A stretch of DNA of 64,000 bases from Actinomycetes bacterium. Lineage in GTDB: Bacteria; Actinomycetota; Acidimicrobiia; Acidimicrobiales; Acidimicrobilacustridaceae. Of this stretch, positions 39,827 through 48,046 are shown piece by piece. The first letter of the stretch is position 1; every line of letters starts with the position of its first letter. The position numbers were made by a program, and so were the translations under genes. The notes under the pieces are model-generated. The model was not told the origin of the DNA, did not search any database, and saw only the letters and a program-made list of their open reading frames with translations. The stretch is taken from assembly GCA_029782145.1 (NCBI GenBank), contig JAKOVH010000030.1:551617-615616 (forward strand), read 5' to 3'.

Positions 39827-41250
39827 CCGTTCCGCCGCCCCCCACCGATCCCCTGCCGTCGCTCGACGCGCCCCTCGACGTGCACGTCGTGGCCGTCGGC
39901 GGTGCCGGCATGTCGGCCATCGCCACGGTGCTGGCCGCCATGGGCCACCGCGTCACCGGCAGCGACCTGCGGGACTCCCCGGTGCTCGACCGGCTGCGGG
40001 CGCTCGGCGTCGAGGTCACCGTCGGCCACGACGCCGCCAACCTGCCCGACCACGTCGACCTCGTGGCCATCTCCACCGCCGTCCCCGACGACAACCCCGA
40101 GGTCGCCGAGGCCCGGCGGCGGGGGGTGCCGGTGGTGCGCCGCACGGCCCTGCTCGCCGCCATCGCCGGGCGCCGCCGGGCGGTGGCCGTCGCCGGCACC
40201 CACGGCAAGACCACCACGTCGGCGATGCTGGCGCTCGTGCTGCTCGAGGGCGGGCTCGAGCCGTCCTACATCGTCGGCGGCCGGGTGGCCGACCTCGGCC
40301 ACGGCGCGGCCTGGGGCGAGGGGGAGTGGTTCGTCGTCGAGGCCGACGAGAGCGACGGCTCCGGCTTCGCCATGCCCCACGCGGCGGCCATCGTCACCAA
40401 CGTCGAGCCCGACCACCTCGAGTACCACGGCTCGGTCGAGAACCTCCACGCCGCCTTCGCCCGGTTCCTCGCCGACACCACCGGGCCCCGGCTCGTGTGC
40501 GCCGACGACCCCGTGGCCCGCCGGCTCGGCGCCGAGGTGGGCGCCCTCGGCTACGGCACCGCCGACGGCGCCGACCTGCACATGGCCGAGGTGGTGGCCG
40601 GTCGCCACGGGATCGGCTTCGAGGTCTGGCGCAACGGGGCCCTGCTCGGAGCGGTCCAGGTGCCGTTGCCCGGCGTGCACAACGCCCGCAACGCGTGCGC
40701 GGCGCTGGCGATGGGCCTCGAGCTGGGCGTGCCGTTCGAGGCGGCCGCCCGCGCGCTGGGCCGCTTCGGCGGCGTCGACCGGCGCTTCGAGCACCGGGGC
40801 GAGGCGGCAGGGGTCACCTTCGTCGACGACTACGCCCACCTGCCCACCGAGGTGGCCGCCGCGGTCGCCGCCGCCCGCGACGGCGGCTGGCGGCGGGTGG
40901 TCACCGTCTTCCAGCCTCACCGCTACAGCCGCACGGCGGCCTTGTGGCCGGAGTTCGCCGACGCCTTCGTGGGCTCCGACCTGCTCGTGGTCACCGACGT
41001 CTACGCCGCCGACGAGGCGCCCCGCCCGGGGGTGTCGGGCAAGCTCGTGCTCGACGCCGTCCTCGACGCCCACGGCCGCCAGGCGGCCGCGTACCTGCCC
41101 GCCCTCGACGACGTCGTCGGGTACCTCGCCGCTCGGCTCCGCCCCGGCGACCTGTGCCTCACCCTCGGGGCCGGCGACCTCACCGGGGTCCCCGACCGGG
41201 TGCTCGAGCGCCTGCGGGCCCGGGAGGCGGCCGCGGCGGCCGGCTCGTGA
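39823..41250 (+). CDS. murC: UDP-MurNAc-L-alanine ligase MurC
   Basis: 475 aa. N-terminal VAVGGAGMSAIATVLAAMGHRVTGSDL, ATP loop GTHGKTT at 125-131, EADESDGSG, TNVEPDHLEYHG, and the C-terminal DDYAHLPTEV with VFQPHRYSRT. It adds L-alanine to UDP-MurNAc, the first stem-peptide step. ATG 39823 overlaps the murG stop. Normal gene order murG-murC-murB for actinobacteria. Confidence 0.95.
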   Translation: MTVPPPPTDPLPSLDAPLDVHVVAVGGAGMSAIATVLAAMGHRVTGSDLRDSPVLDRLRALGVEVTVGHDAANLPDHVDLVAISTAVPDDNPEVAEARRRGVPVVRRTALLAAIAGRRRAVAVAGTHGKTTTSAMLALVLLEGGLEPSYIVGGRVADLGHGAAWGEGEWFVVEADESDGSGFAMPHAAAIVTNVEPDHLEYHGSVENLHAAFARFLADTTGPRLVCADDPVARRLGAEVGALGYGTADGADLHMAEVVAGRHGIGFEVWRNGALLGAVQVPLPGVHNARNACAALAMGLELGVPFEAAARALGRFGGVDRRFEHRGEAAGVTFVDDYAHLPTEVAAAVAAARDGGWRRVVTVFQPHRYSRTAALWPEFADAFVGSDLLVVTDVYAADEAPRPGVSGKLVLDAVLDAHGRQAAAYLPALDDVVGYLAARLRPGDLCLTLGAGDLTGVPDRVLERLRAREAAAAAGS

Positions 41251-42278
41251 GCGTGCCCGCCTCCCTCGTGGCCGCGGCGCGCGCGGCGGTGCCCGACGCC
41301 GGCGTCGACCAGCCCCTCGGGGCCCTCACCACCTACCGCGTCGGCGGCCGGGCCGACGTGCTGGCGCGGGTCGAGTCGGTCGACCAGCTCGTCGCCCTGG
41401 CCCGGGCCCTCGCCGGGCCGGGCCGGCCCGGCTCGCCCCCGGCGCCCGTGCCCGTGCTCGTGCTCGGGCGTGGCTCCAACGTCCTCGTCGCCGACCGCGG
41501 CTTCCCCGGGGTGGCGGTGGTGCTCGGCGACGGGCTGGCCGGCGTCGAGCTCGCCGGCACGACCGTGACGGCCGGCGGTGCCGCCTCGCTGCCCGTGGTC
41601 GCCCGGCTCAGCGCGGCCGCCGGGCTCACCGGGTTCGAGTGGGCCGTCGGGGTCCCCGGTTCGGTGGGTGGGGCGGTGCGCATGAACGCCGGCGGCCACG
41701 GCTCGGACATGGCCGCCACCCTGCGGAGGGTCCGCGTGGTCGACCTGCGCAGCGGGGAGGATGGGTGGATGGCCGCCGCCGACCTCGAGCTGGGCTACCG
41801 GCGCTCCCGCCTGGGGCCCCACCAGGTGGTGGTGGCCGCCGAGCTGGAGCTGCGGCGCGGCGAGCGCGAGCGGGCCAAGGCCGAGATCGCCGAGATCGTG
41901 CGGTGGCGCCGCGAGCACCAGCCCGGTGGGGCCAACGCCGGCTCGGTGTTCACCAACCCGCCCGGTGACTCCGCCGGCCGCCTGCTCGACGCCGCCGGGG
42001 CCAAGGGCCGCCGCCACGGCACCGCCGCGGTGTCGACCAAGCACGCCAACTTCATCCAGGCCGACGAGGGCGGCTCGGCCGACGACGTCGCCGCCCTCAT
42101 GGCCGAGCTGCGGGAGCTGGTCCGCGCCCACGCGGGTGTCGACCTGCACGCCGAGACCCACCTGGTCGGCTTCACCGCCGAGCAGGCGGAGGCCGCCGGC
42201 GCGCGCCTGCTCACCGGACTCGAGGGCGCCGCAGCCGCCACCGCCGCCGCGGACCCTCGACCGGAGGTGGAGGGTTGA
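41247..42278 (+). CDS. murB: UDP-N-acetylenolpyruvoylglucosamine reductase MurB
   Basis: 343 aa flavoenzyme. LTTYRVGGRADVLARV, LVLGRGSNVLVADRGFPGVAVVL (FAD-binding domain), GFEWAVGVPGSVGGAVRMNAGGHG, the catalytic Ser in GANAGSVFTNP, and a C-terminal HAETHLVGF with the catalytic Glu. It reduces enolpyruvyl-UDP-GlcNAc to UDP-MurNAc using NADPH. The C-terminal ~25 residues are Ala-rich and variable. The GTG overlaps murC by 4 nt, and the stop overlaps the TTG start of ftsQ. Confidence 0.94.
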   Translation: MSVPASLVAAARAAVPDAGVDQPLGALTTYRVGGRADVLARVESVDQLVALARALAGPGRPGSPPAPVPVLVLGRGSNVLVADRGFPGVAVVLGDGLAGVELAGTTVTAGGAASLPVVARLSAAAGLTGFEWAVGVPGSVGGAVRMNAGGHGSDMAATLRRVRVVDLRSGEDGWMAAADLELGYRRSRLGPHQVVVAAELELRRGERERAKAEIAEIVRWRREHQPGGANAGSVFTNPPGDSAGRLLDAAGAKGRRHGTAAVSTKHANFIQADEGGSADDVAALMAELRELVRAHAGVDLHAETHLVGFTAEQAEAAGARLLTGLEGAAAATAAADPRPEVEG

Positions 42279-43063
42279 GCGCCCGCACGCTGGAGCGGCC
42301 CGCCGCGGCCCCCGTCGACCCCCGCATCGAGGCCCGGCGGCGGTCGGTCGTCAGCCAGCAGCGCCGGCGCCGACGCCGGCGCCTGCTCGCTGTGGTGGTC
42401 GTGCTGGGCGTGGTCGGGGGCGCGTGGCTCCTCACCCGCACCGGCCTGCTCGACGTCGACCGGCTGCAGGTCGAGGGGGCCGTCCACGAATCCGCCCAGG
42501 ACGTCCTCGACGCATCGGGGATCCGCCTCGGCGACCAGCTCCTCGACATCGACGCCGGTGCGGCGTCGCGCCGTGTGGAGCAGCTGCCGTGGATCGACAC
42601 CGCCACCGTCGAGCGCTCGCCGGGCGGCTCGGTCACGGTCACGGTGACCGAGCGGACGCCGGTCGCCACGGTCGGCGACGCCATGGGCGGTCGCCACCTG
42701 GTCGACGCGTCGGGGCGCCTGCTCGGCCCCGTCGAGGGCGACACGAACGGTCTGATGCCGTTGGAGGGCGTCACGCCGGGCGATCCCGGCCAGCCCGTCG
42801 AGGGCGCGCAGGGCGCGCTGCGGGCGCTGGCCGCGCTCAGCCCCGGCGTGCGGTCCCGCGTGTCGGCGATCGCGGTGGCCCCCGACGGCGCCGTCCAGCT
42901 GAAGCTGGTCCCCCAGGGTGTCGCCGTGCTGGGCGAGCCCACCGACCTCGAGGCGAAGGTCTCCCGCCTGGCCACGGTCATGGGCCAGGTCGACCAGCGT
43001 GACCTCGGCGGCATCGACGTGACCGACCCGAGCACCGCCCGGGTGTGGAGACCCAAGGCGTGA
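42275..43063 (+). CDS. ftsQ: Division protein FtsQ
   Basis: 262 aa. Basic cytoplasmic N-terminus (RRRSVVSQQRRRRRRR), one TM helix (LLAVVVVLGVVGGAWLL), a POTRA domain (VDRLQVEGAVHESAQDVLDASGIRLGDQLLDID) and a beta domain (WIDTATVERSPGGSVTVTVTERTPVATV). With FtsL and FtsB it activates FtsWI at the septum. The TTG start at 42275 is unusual but fixed by a 4-nt TTGA overlap with murB. Last gene of the overlapping block; a 138-nt gap follows. Confidence 0.92.
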   Translation: MSARTLERPAAAPVDPRIEARRRSVVSQQRRRRRRRLLAVVVVLGVVGGAWLLTRTGLLDVDRLQVEGAVHESAQDVLDASGIRLGDQLLDIDAGAASRRVEQLPWIDTATVERSPGGSVTVTVTERTPVATVGDAMGGRHLVDASGRLLGPVEGDTNGLMPLEGVTPGDPGQPVEGAQGALRALAALSPGVRSRVSAIAVAPDGAVQLKLVPQGVAVLGEPTDLEAKVSRLATVMGQVDQRDLGGIDVTDPSTARVWRPKA

Positions 43064-43077
43064 GTGCCCCTGTGGAG

Positions 43078-43083
43078 TATCCT
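43078..43083 (+). promoter_or_regulatory. Possible -10 element upstream of ftsZ
   Basis: TATCCT in the 138-bp ftsQ-ftsZ gap. A separate ftsZ promoter here is common in actinobacteria. The leader would be ~110 nt. No clear -35. Confidence 0.4.
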
Positions 43084-43201
43084 TCTGCACGCTCTCACCA
43101 TCGACCTGACGTCGACGCCCGCGGCCGCCCGGCCGCAGTCCGGAGCCACTGACCACCGCAGTCCCAGGCGAGCGGCCTGCACGCATCCCAAGGAGAGCCC
43201 C

Positions 43202-44287
43202 ATGGCCCCCAACCCGCAGAACTACCTCGCGGTGATCAAGGTCGTCGGCGTCGGCGGCGGTGGCGTCAACGCCGTGAACCGGATGATCGACGCCGGCCTG
43301 AAGGGCGTCGAGTTCATCGCGGTCAACACCGACGCGCAGGCCCTGCTCATGAGCGACGCCGACGTGAAGCTCGACATCGGCCGCGAGCTCACCCGCGGCC
43401 TGGGCGCCGGCAGCGACCCCGAGGTCGGCAAGGCGGCGGCCGAGGCCCACACCGACGAGATCGAAGAGGTGCTCAAGGGCGCCGACATGGTGTTCATCAC
43501 CGCCGGCAAGGGCGGGGGCACCGGCACCGGCGCCGCCCCGGTCATCGCCGAGATCGCCAAGAACCTGGGCGCGCTCACCATCGGCGTGGTCACCCGGCCG
43601 TTCGGCTTCGAGGGCAAGCGCCGGGCGGTGCAGGCCGACTCGGGCATCAAGACCCTCAAGGAGAAGGTCGACACGCTGATCGTCATCCCCAACGATCGCC
43701 TGCTCACCGTCTCCAACGACAAGACCTCGGTGCTCAACGCCTTCAAGATGGCCGACGAGGTCCTGCTCCAGGGCGTGCAGGGCATCACCGACCTCATCAC
43801 CACCCCGGGGCTCATCAACACCGACTTCGCCGACGTGAAGATGGTCATGAGCGACGCCGGCTCGGCGTTGATGGGCATCGGGTACGGCTCCGGCGACGGA
43901 CGTGCGCTCAGCGCCGCCCGGGCCGCCATCTCCTCGCCGCTGCTCGAGGCCTCCATCGAGGGCGCCCGCGGCATCCTGCTCACCATCGCCGGCGGCTCCG
44001 ACCTCGGCCTGTTCGAGGTCAACGAGGCGGCCGAGGTCATCCACAACGTCGCCCACCCCGACGCCAACATCATCTTCGGCACCGTCATCGACGACGAGAT
44101 GGGCGACGAGGTGCGCATCACCGTCATCGCCGCCGGGTTCGACCGCTGGGACGCCGAGAAGAAGGGCGGCCCGCGGGGCCAGCGCGGCGCCGACGAGCCG
44201 ATCCGCGACGTCTTCGCCTCCTCCTCCGACGACGACGACGACCTCGGCGGCGAGGACGACTTCGACGTCCCGTCGTTCCTCCAGTAG
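43202..44287 (+). CDS. ftsZ: Cell division GTPase FtsZ
   Basis: 361 aa tubulin homologue. [16 protein letters not shown] (nucleotide-binding N-terminus), the tubulin signature GGGTGTG at 104-110, VITRPFxFEG-type loop ([13 protein letters not shown]), and [29 protein letters not shown] with the T7 residues. Then an acidic linker ([14 protein letters not shown]) and a short C-terminal peptide DVPSFLQ, the expected SepF-binding site in organisms without FtsA. ATG 43202 follows AAGGAGA at 43190-43196. It forms the Z-ring. Confidence 0.97.
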   Translation: MAPNPQNYLAVIKVVGVGGGGVNAVNRMIDAGLKGVEFIAVNTDAQALLMSDADVKLDIGRELTRGLGAGSDPEVGKAAAEAHTDEIEEVLKGADMVFITAGKGGGTGTGAAPVIAEIAKNLGALTIGVVTRPFGFEGKRRAVQADSGIKTLKEKVDTLIVIPNDRLLTVSNDKTSVLNAFKMADEVLLQGVQGITDLITTPGLINTDFADVKMVMSDAGSALMGIGYGSGDGRALSAARAAISSPLLEASIEGARGILLTIAGGSDLGLFEVNEAAEVIHNVAHPDANIIFGTVIDDEMGDEVRITVIAAGFDRWDAEKKGGPRGQRGADEPIRDVFASSSDDDDDLGGEDDFDVPSFLQ

Positions 44288-44321
44288 CCGCGTCGCTCGC
44301 CGTCGGCCCCCCGGTCGGTCC

Positions 44322-45128
44322 GTGCAGGCCTGGCAGCGGCTGCTGCCCGACGGCCGCGCCGTGCAGGTGCGGGCCACCGACCGCACCGACGGCGACCTGC
44401 GCGTCGACGGTGAACCGGCCCTGCTGCACGAGCGCCGTGCCGCCGTGGCCGATCGTCCGTGGGTCTGGTTGCGCCAGGTGCACGGCGCCGGCGTCGTCGT
44501 GGTGGAACCCGACGACGACCCGAGCCGGTCGGCCGGGTCGCCGGCCGACGCCGTCGTGACGGTCCGCACCGACGTGGCCCTCGCCGTGCACGGCGCCGAC
44601 TGCGGGATCGTCGCCCTCTGGTCGGCCGAGGGCATCGTCGGCGCGGCCCATGCCGGGTGGAAGGGCCTCGAGGCCGGCGTGCTGGACGCCACCGCGGCCC
44701 GCATGCGCCAGCTGGGCGCAGGCTCGGTGCGCGCCGTGCTCGGCCCCTGCATCGGGCCGGAGTGCTACGAGTTCGGGGTCGAGGAGCTCGACCGCCTCGC
44801 CGGTGCCCTCGGCGAGTCGGTGCGGGGCCGGACCGCCTCGGGTGGCCCGGCGCTCGACCTGCGCGCCGCGGTGCGAGCGGCGCTGGCCGCGGCCGAGGTC
44901 GAGGTGGTCCGCGCCGACCCCCGCTGCACGGCGTGCGCGCGAGGCGCGGACGGTGGTCCGGCCCTCTTCTCCCACCGGGCCCGGGGCGACCAGGCTCGCC
45001 AGGCGCTGGTGGTGTGGCTCGAAGACCGCGTTCCGCCCGAAGACCCCGTTCTGGTGGAGGTCTCCGACCACATGCGACAGCAGATCTCCACCAGAAGCGG
45101 ACGGGGTGCGGGGGAGGGGCGGCGGTGA
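44322..45128 (+). CDS. pgeF: PgeF/YfiH-family protein (laccase-like domain) with repeat-derived tail
   Basis: 268 aa. The family fold and metal site are clear: WLRQVHGAGV (His54), HGADCGIVAL, GAAHAGWKGLEAGV, GPCIGPECYEFG and the C-terminal DPRCTACARG…LFSHRARGDQARQALVVWL. PgeF removes wrongly incorporated L-Ser from UDP-MurNAc-peptide in E. coli, which suits this position in the dcw cluster. The family normally ends near residue 236. Here ~32 more residues follow (EDRVPPEDPVLVEVSDHMRQQ…), encoded across the palindrome at 45049-45096. GTG 44322 lies 34 nt after ftsZ. Confidence 0.85.
   Translation: MQAWQRLLPDGRAVQVRATDRTDGDLRVDGEPALLHERRAAVADRPWVWLRQVHGAGVVVVEPDDDPSRSAGSPADAVVTVRTDVALAVHGADCGIVALWSAEGIVGAAHAGWKGLEAGVLDATAARMRQLGAGSVRAVLGPCIGPECYEFGVEELDRLAGALGESVRGRTASGGPALDLRAAVRAALAAAEVEVVRADPRCTACARGADGGPALFSHRARGDQARQALVVWLEDRVPPEDPVLVEVSDHMRQQISTRSGRGAGEGRR
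45049..45096. repeat. TTCTGGTGGAGG palindrome, coding copy
   Basis: 15-nt arms at 45049-45063 and 45082-45096 (14 pairs and one G-T), 18-nt loop. The arm shares TTCTGGTGGAGGT with the intergenic palindrome at 47970-48020. It lies inside the 3' end of pgeF. Confidence 0.6.
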
Positions 45129-45808
45129 GCAGGGTCGACCCGGCGGCGGTGGCCGAGCGGCTCGCCGCGCTCCGGGGGCGCATCGAGCGGGCCGGTGCCG
45201 GGCGGCCGGTGGGCATCGTGGCCGTCACCAAGGGGTTCGGCGCCGAGGCGGTGAGGGTGGCGCTCGACCTCGGTCTGACGATGGTGGGGGAGAACTACGC
45301 CCAGGAGCTGCTCGCCAAGCACACCGCGCTGGAGTCCGATCCGCCGGCGGTGGCGCCGCGATGGCACTTCCTCGGGCGGCTGCAGCGCAACAAGGTCCGC
45401 CAGCTGGCACCGCTCGTGGCCGTGTGGCAGAGCGTCGACCGGGCCGAGCTGGCCGACGAGATCGCCAAGCGGGCCCCCGGCGCCACCGTGCTCGTGCAGG
45501 CCAACCTCTCCGGCGAGGCCCACAAGGGCGGCGCCGCCCTCGCCGACGTGCCGGCGCTGGTGGCGCACGCCCGGGGGGCCGGCCTGGACGTCGAGGGCCT
45601 GATGGGCGTGGGCCCGGCGGGCGGTCCCGAGCGGGCCCGGACCGGTTTCCGGGCCCTCGTGGCGCTGGCCGACGAGCTGGGCCTGCCCGAGCGCTCCATC
45701 GGCATGAGCGCCGACCTGGAGGTGGCGGTGGAGGAGGGCGCCACGCTGGTCCGCGTCGGCACCGGCCTGTTCGGGCCTCGACCGCCTCGGGGGCCCGCCG
45801 CGCCGTGA
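45125..45808 (+). CDS. YggS/PLPBP-family PLP-binding protein
   Basis: 227 aa. PLP lysine in GIVAVTKGFGAEAV, then MVGENYAQELLAKH, RWHFLGRLQRNKV, VQANLSGEAHKGGA, and GLMGVGP…GMSADLEVAVEEGATLVRVGTGLFG. These YlmE/YggS proteins hold PLP without known catalysis and act in PLP homeostasis; they are commonly found in dcw clusters between ftsZ and sepF. The GTG overlaps the pgeF stop by 4 nt. The C-terminus (RPPRGPAAP) is a short variable tail. Confidence 0.9.
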   Translation: MSRVDPAAVAERLAALRGRIERAGAGRPVGIVAVTKGFGAEAVRVALDLGLTMVGENYAQELLAKHTALESDPPAVAPRWHFLGRLQRNKVRQLAPLVAVWQSVDRAELADEIAKRAPGATVLVQANLSGEAHKGGAALADVPALVAHARGAGLDVEGLMGVGPAGGPERARTGFRALVALADELGLPERSIGMSADLEVAVEEGATLVRVGTGLFGPRPPRGPAAP

Positions 45809-45853
45809 TCTCGGCCCCGGCGGGCCCGAGGCGTGGGCCTGCCGTGGAGCCAC

Positions 45854-45859
45854 TAGCCT
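45854..45859 (+). promoter_or_regulatory. -10-like element before sepF
   Basis: TAGCCT, ~50 nt before ATG 45910. The leader would contain GGAGGA at 45900-45905. Confidence 0.35.
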
Positions 45860-45909
45860 TGCGCCCAGGAGACGCCGGGGCCGCGACGCGCCCCGGCACG
45901 GAGGAACCG

Positions 45910-46497
45910 ATGGCGACGATGTGGCGCAAGGCCATGCTGTACCTGGGTCTCGGCCCGGACGAGGAGTACGACGACTACGACGCCGCTCCGGAGGAGCGGC
46001 CCGCGCCTCCTCGTGAGCAGCCCGCCGCCGGCCGCCAGGTCGCCAGCCGTCCCACTCCGGCCCGGCCGTCGGCGCCGAGCCGGCCCCGCCCGGCGCCGGC
46101 GCAGTCGCCGGCCTTCTCCACTCCTCCGCCCGAGCCGACCGAACCGCCGGCCGTGCGCACCCTGCCGGTGCCCGGCGACGACGCCCCCAAGCCCCGCGTC
46201 CGGGCCGTGCCCCGCACCCCCCAGGTCAAGCCCCACCTCGTCGTGCCCACGTCGTTCAACAGCGCCCAGGAGGTCGCCGACAAGTTCAAGGCCAACCAGC
46301 CGGTGGCCATGGACCTGTTCGACGTCGACCGAGAGCTGTCGCGCCGCCTGATCGACTTCTCCAGCGGCCTCTGCTACGGCCTCGGCGGCAAGATGGACAA
46401 GCTCGCCAACCACGTCTATCTGCTGACCCCGGCGGGGGTCGAGGTGCCGGCCGACGAGCAGCGCAAGCTGGCCGACCGCGTCTCGGCCGACCGCTGA
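45910..46497 (+). CDS. sepF: Division protein SepF
   Basis: 195 aa. N-terminal membrane-binding amphipathic peptide (MATMWRKAMLYLGL), a disordered acidic and Pro-rich linker (~20-110), and the C-terminal SepF fold (VVPTSFNSAQEVADKFKANQPVAMDLFDVDRELSRRLIDFSSGLCYGLGGKMDKLANHVYLLTP). SepF anchors FtsZ to the membrane in bacteria lacking FtsA, as here. ATG 45910 is preceded by GGAGGA. yggT follows within 3 nt. Confidence 0.93.
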   Translation: MATMWRKAMLYLGLGPDEEYDDYDAAPEERPAPPREQPAAGRQVASRPTPARPSAPSRPRPAPAQSPAFSTPPPEPTEPPAVRTLPVPGDDAPKPRVRAVPRTPQVKPHLVVPTSFNSAQEVADKFKANQPVAMDLFDVDRELSRRLIDFSSGLCYGLGGKMDKLANHVYLLTPAGVEVPADEQRKLADRVSADR

Positions 46498-46500
46498 GCC

Positions 46501-46758
46501 ATGTGGGCGCTCATCGCCGTCGTCCTGCAGCTGTTCCTGCTGTGCCTGCTCGGCCGCATGGTGCTGAGCTGGTTCCCGTCGTCGGGCACCGGTCCGATGG
46601 AGACCGTGCGCTCGGTGCTCTACGCCATCACCGAGCCGGTGCTGGCGCCGGTGCGCTCGTTGCTGCCGCCCGTGCGCCTGGGTGGGCTGGGCCTCGACCT
46701 CTCCGTCACCATCGTGTTCATCGTGATCCTGGTCGTCCTGCAGGCCCTGCCGAGGTAG
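46501..46758 (+). CDS. YggT family membrane protein
   Basis: 85 aa, two TM helices (ALIAVVLQLFLLCLLGRMVL and LSVTIVFIVILVVLQAL) joined by the YggT loop SWFPSSGTGPMETVRSVLYAITEPVLAPVRSLLPPVRLGGLGLD. YggT proteins are small membrane proteins in dcw clusters with a suspected role in division or osmotic tolerance. Starts 3 nt after sepF. Confidence 0.88.
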   Translation: MWALIAVVLQLFLLCLLGRMVLSWFPSSGTGPMETVRSVLYAITEPVLAPVRSLLPPVRLGGLGLDLSVTIVFIVILVVLQALPR

Positions 46759-46806
46759 CGGTCGACCACTGCCAGTGAATGGCCTTGCCGGCGGCCGGCG
46801 TCCCGG

Positions 46807-46812
46807 TAGCAT
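46807..46812 (+). promoter_or_regulatory. -10 element, probable leaderless start of divIVA
   Basis: TAGCAT, 7 nt before ATG 46820; no ribosome site. Confidence 0.5.
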
Positions 46813-46819
46813 CGCCGCG

Positions 46820-47911
46820 ATGGAGACCACTTCCGGAACGCCGCACCTCCTGACCGACGTCCGCTTCTCGGTCGCCCGGAAGGGCTACGACCCCGACGAG
46901 GTCGACAACTTCCTCGAGCGGGTCAGCGCCGCGGTGGCCCAGCTGCAGGAGAAGCTGCGCCAAGCGACGGCCAACGCCGAGGCGGCCGAGGGTCGAGCGG
47001 CCGAGGCCACGCGCGCCCAGACGCTGCTGCAGGCCCGGGTCGACAAGCTCGAGTCCGACCTCGCCGCCGCCCGCGAGCAGGCCGCCGCCGCCCCGGCCGC
47101 GCCCGCCCGTTCCAGCGAGGACGACACCGCCGAGGTGTCCAAGGTGCTGGTCCTGGCCCAGCGCACCGCCGACGCGGCCGTGGCCGAGGCCCGTGCCACC
47201 GCGTCGCAGATCGTCAACCAGGCCGAGCAGGAGGCCACCCGGGTCCTCGCCAACGCCCGCACCGAGGCCGACGAGAACGCTGCCCGCCGGCGGGCGGTCC
47301 TGGCCGAGGAGGTCTCCACGCTGGAGTCCGACCGCGACTCGCTCAACGGTGAGATCTCGGCGCTGAACCGCTACCTCGAGGACCAGCGGGCCTCGCTCGG
47401 CGGGGCCCTCTCCCGCATCCAGGCCGTGCTCGACGACCCGTCGGCGCTGCGCCTGGCGCCGCCTCCGGCCACCAGCGCCCGCTCGGAGCCCGCCGGTGCG
47501 GGCACGCCGTCGGGCGAGGCGGCGTCGTCGGCCCGAGCGGCCGAGCCGGGCGCCGAGGAGGCCATCGACGTCACCGACCAGGCGGAGGCGGCCTCCGACC
47601 ACCCCGAGCCCGCCGCCGACGACACCGCGGAGCTGCGCCCTGCCACCTCGTCGGCGTCGTCCAACGGCACGTCGACCCCGGCTCCGGTGGGCGCGCCGAA
47701 GGCCGAGGCCACCGGCTCCGAGGCCGAGAGCCTGTTCGAGGCCGGCGACGCGTCGGGCCAGCCCGGCGCCGCCACCCCGGTCGCGGTGTTCGACGCCGAG
47801 GCGCCGCCGCGGGAGCCGGCGTTCTTCGGCAAGGACGACGACGAGGCCGACGCCGCCATGCGGGCGTTCTTCGAGGCCGACTTCGACGACGAGAAGCGCT
47901 TCGGCCGCTAG
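46820..47911 (+). CDS. divIVA: DivIVA/Wag31-like polar growth and division protein
   Basis: 363 aa. The N-terminal DivIVA motif LLTDVRFSVARKGYDPDEVDNFLERVSAAVAQLQ is followed by two Ala/Glu/Arg-rich coiled-coil stretches (~40-100 and ~115-205) with a linker between. A long acidic, Ser/Ala/Pro-rich C-terminus follows (to 363), ending MRAFFEADFDDEKRFGR. DivIVA/Wag31 marks poles and septa through membrane curvature and recruits cell-wall synthesis. It is longer than Wag31 of mycobacteria (~260 aa) because of that C-terminal region. The leaderless-type promoter separates it from yggT. Confidence 0.9.
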   Translation: METTSGTPHLLTDVRFSVARKGYDPDEVDNFLERVSAAVAQLQEKLRQATANAEAAEGRAAEATRAQTLLQARVDKLESDLAAAREQAAAAPAAPARSSEDDTAEVSKVLVLAQRTADAAVAEARATASQIVNQAEQEATRVLANARTEADENAARRRAVLAEEVSTLESDRDSLNGEISALNRYLEDQRASLGGALSRIQAVLDDPSALRLAPPPATSARSEPAGAGTPSGEAASSARAAEPGAEEAIDVTDQAEAASDHPEPAADDTAELRPATSSASSNGTSTPAPVGAPKAEATGSEAESLFEAGDASGQPGAATPVAVFDAEAPPREPAFFGKDDDEADAAMRAFFEADFDDEKRFGR

Positions 47912-47963
47912 CCCTCCCAGAGGGCTCACCCGCCGCTCCCTCCCAGAGGGCTCACCCCGCGCT
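47912..47963. repeat. 26-bp tandem direct repeat with small hairpins
   Basis: Units 47912-47937 and 47938-47963 are identical at 24 of 26 positions. Each contains CCCTCCCAGAGGG, able to form a small hairpin. It lies directly behind divIVA and before the 24-bp palindrome. Confidence 0.6.
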
Positions 47964-47969
47964 CCTGCC

Positions 47970-48020
47970 GTTCTGGTGGAGGTTTGCCCCCCGTTCCGGG
48001 GGGCAAACCTCCACCAGAAC
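47970..48020. terminator. Perfect 24-bp palindrome between converging divIVA and ileS
   Basis: Arms 47970-47993 and 47997-48020 are fully complementary over 24 bp, with a 3-nt TTC loop; the arm starts GTTCTGGTGGAGG. Its place between two converging genes makes it a bidirectional terminator. The arm sequence is shared with the pgeF palindrome at 45049-45096, so it may also be a dispersed REP-like element. Confidence 0.75.
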
Positions 48021-48046
48021 GAGGGCGGAGGCGCTGCTCGGCGGGG

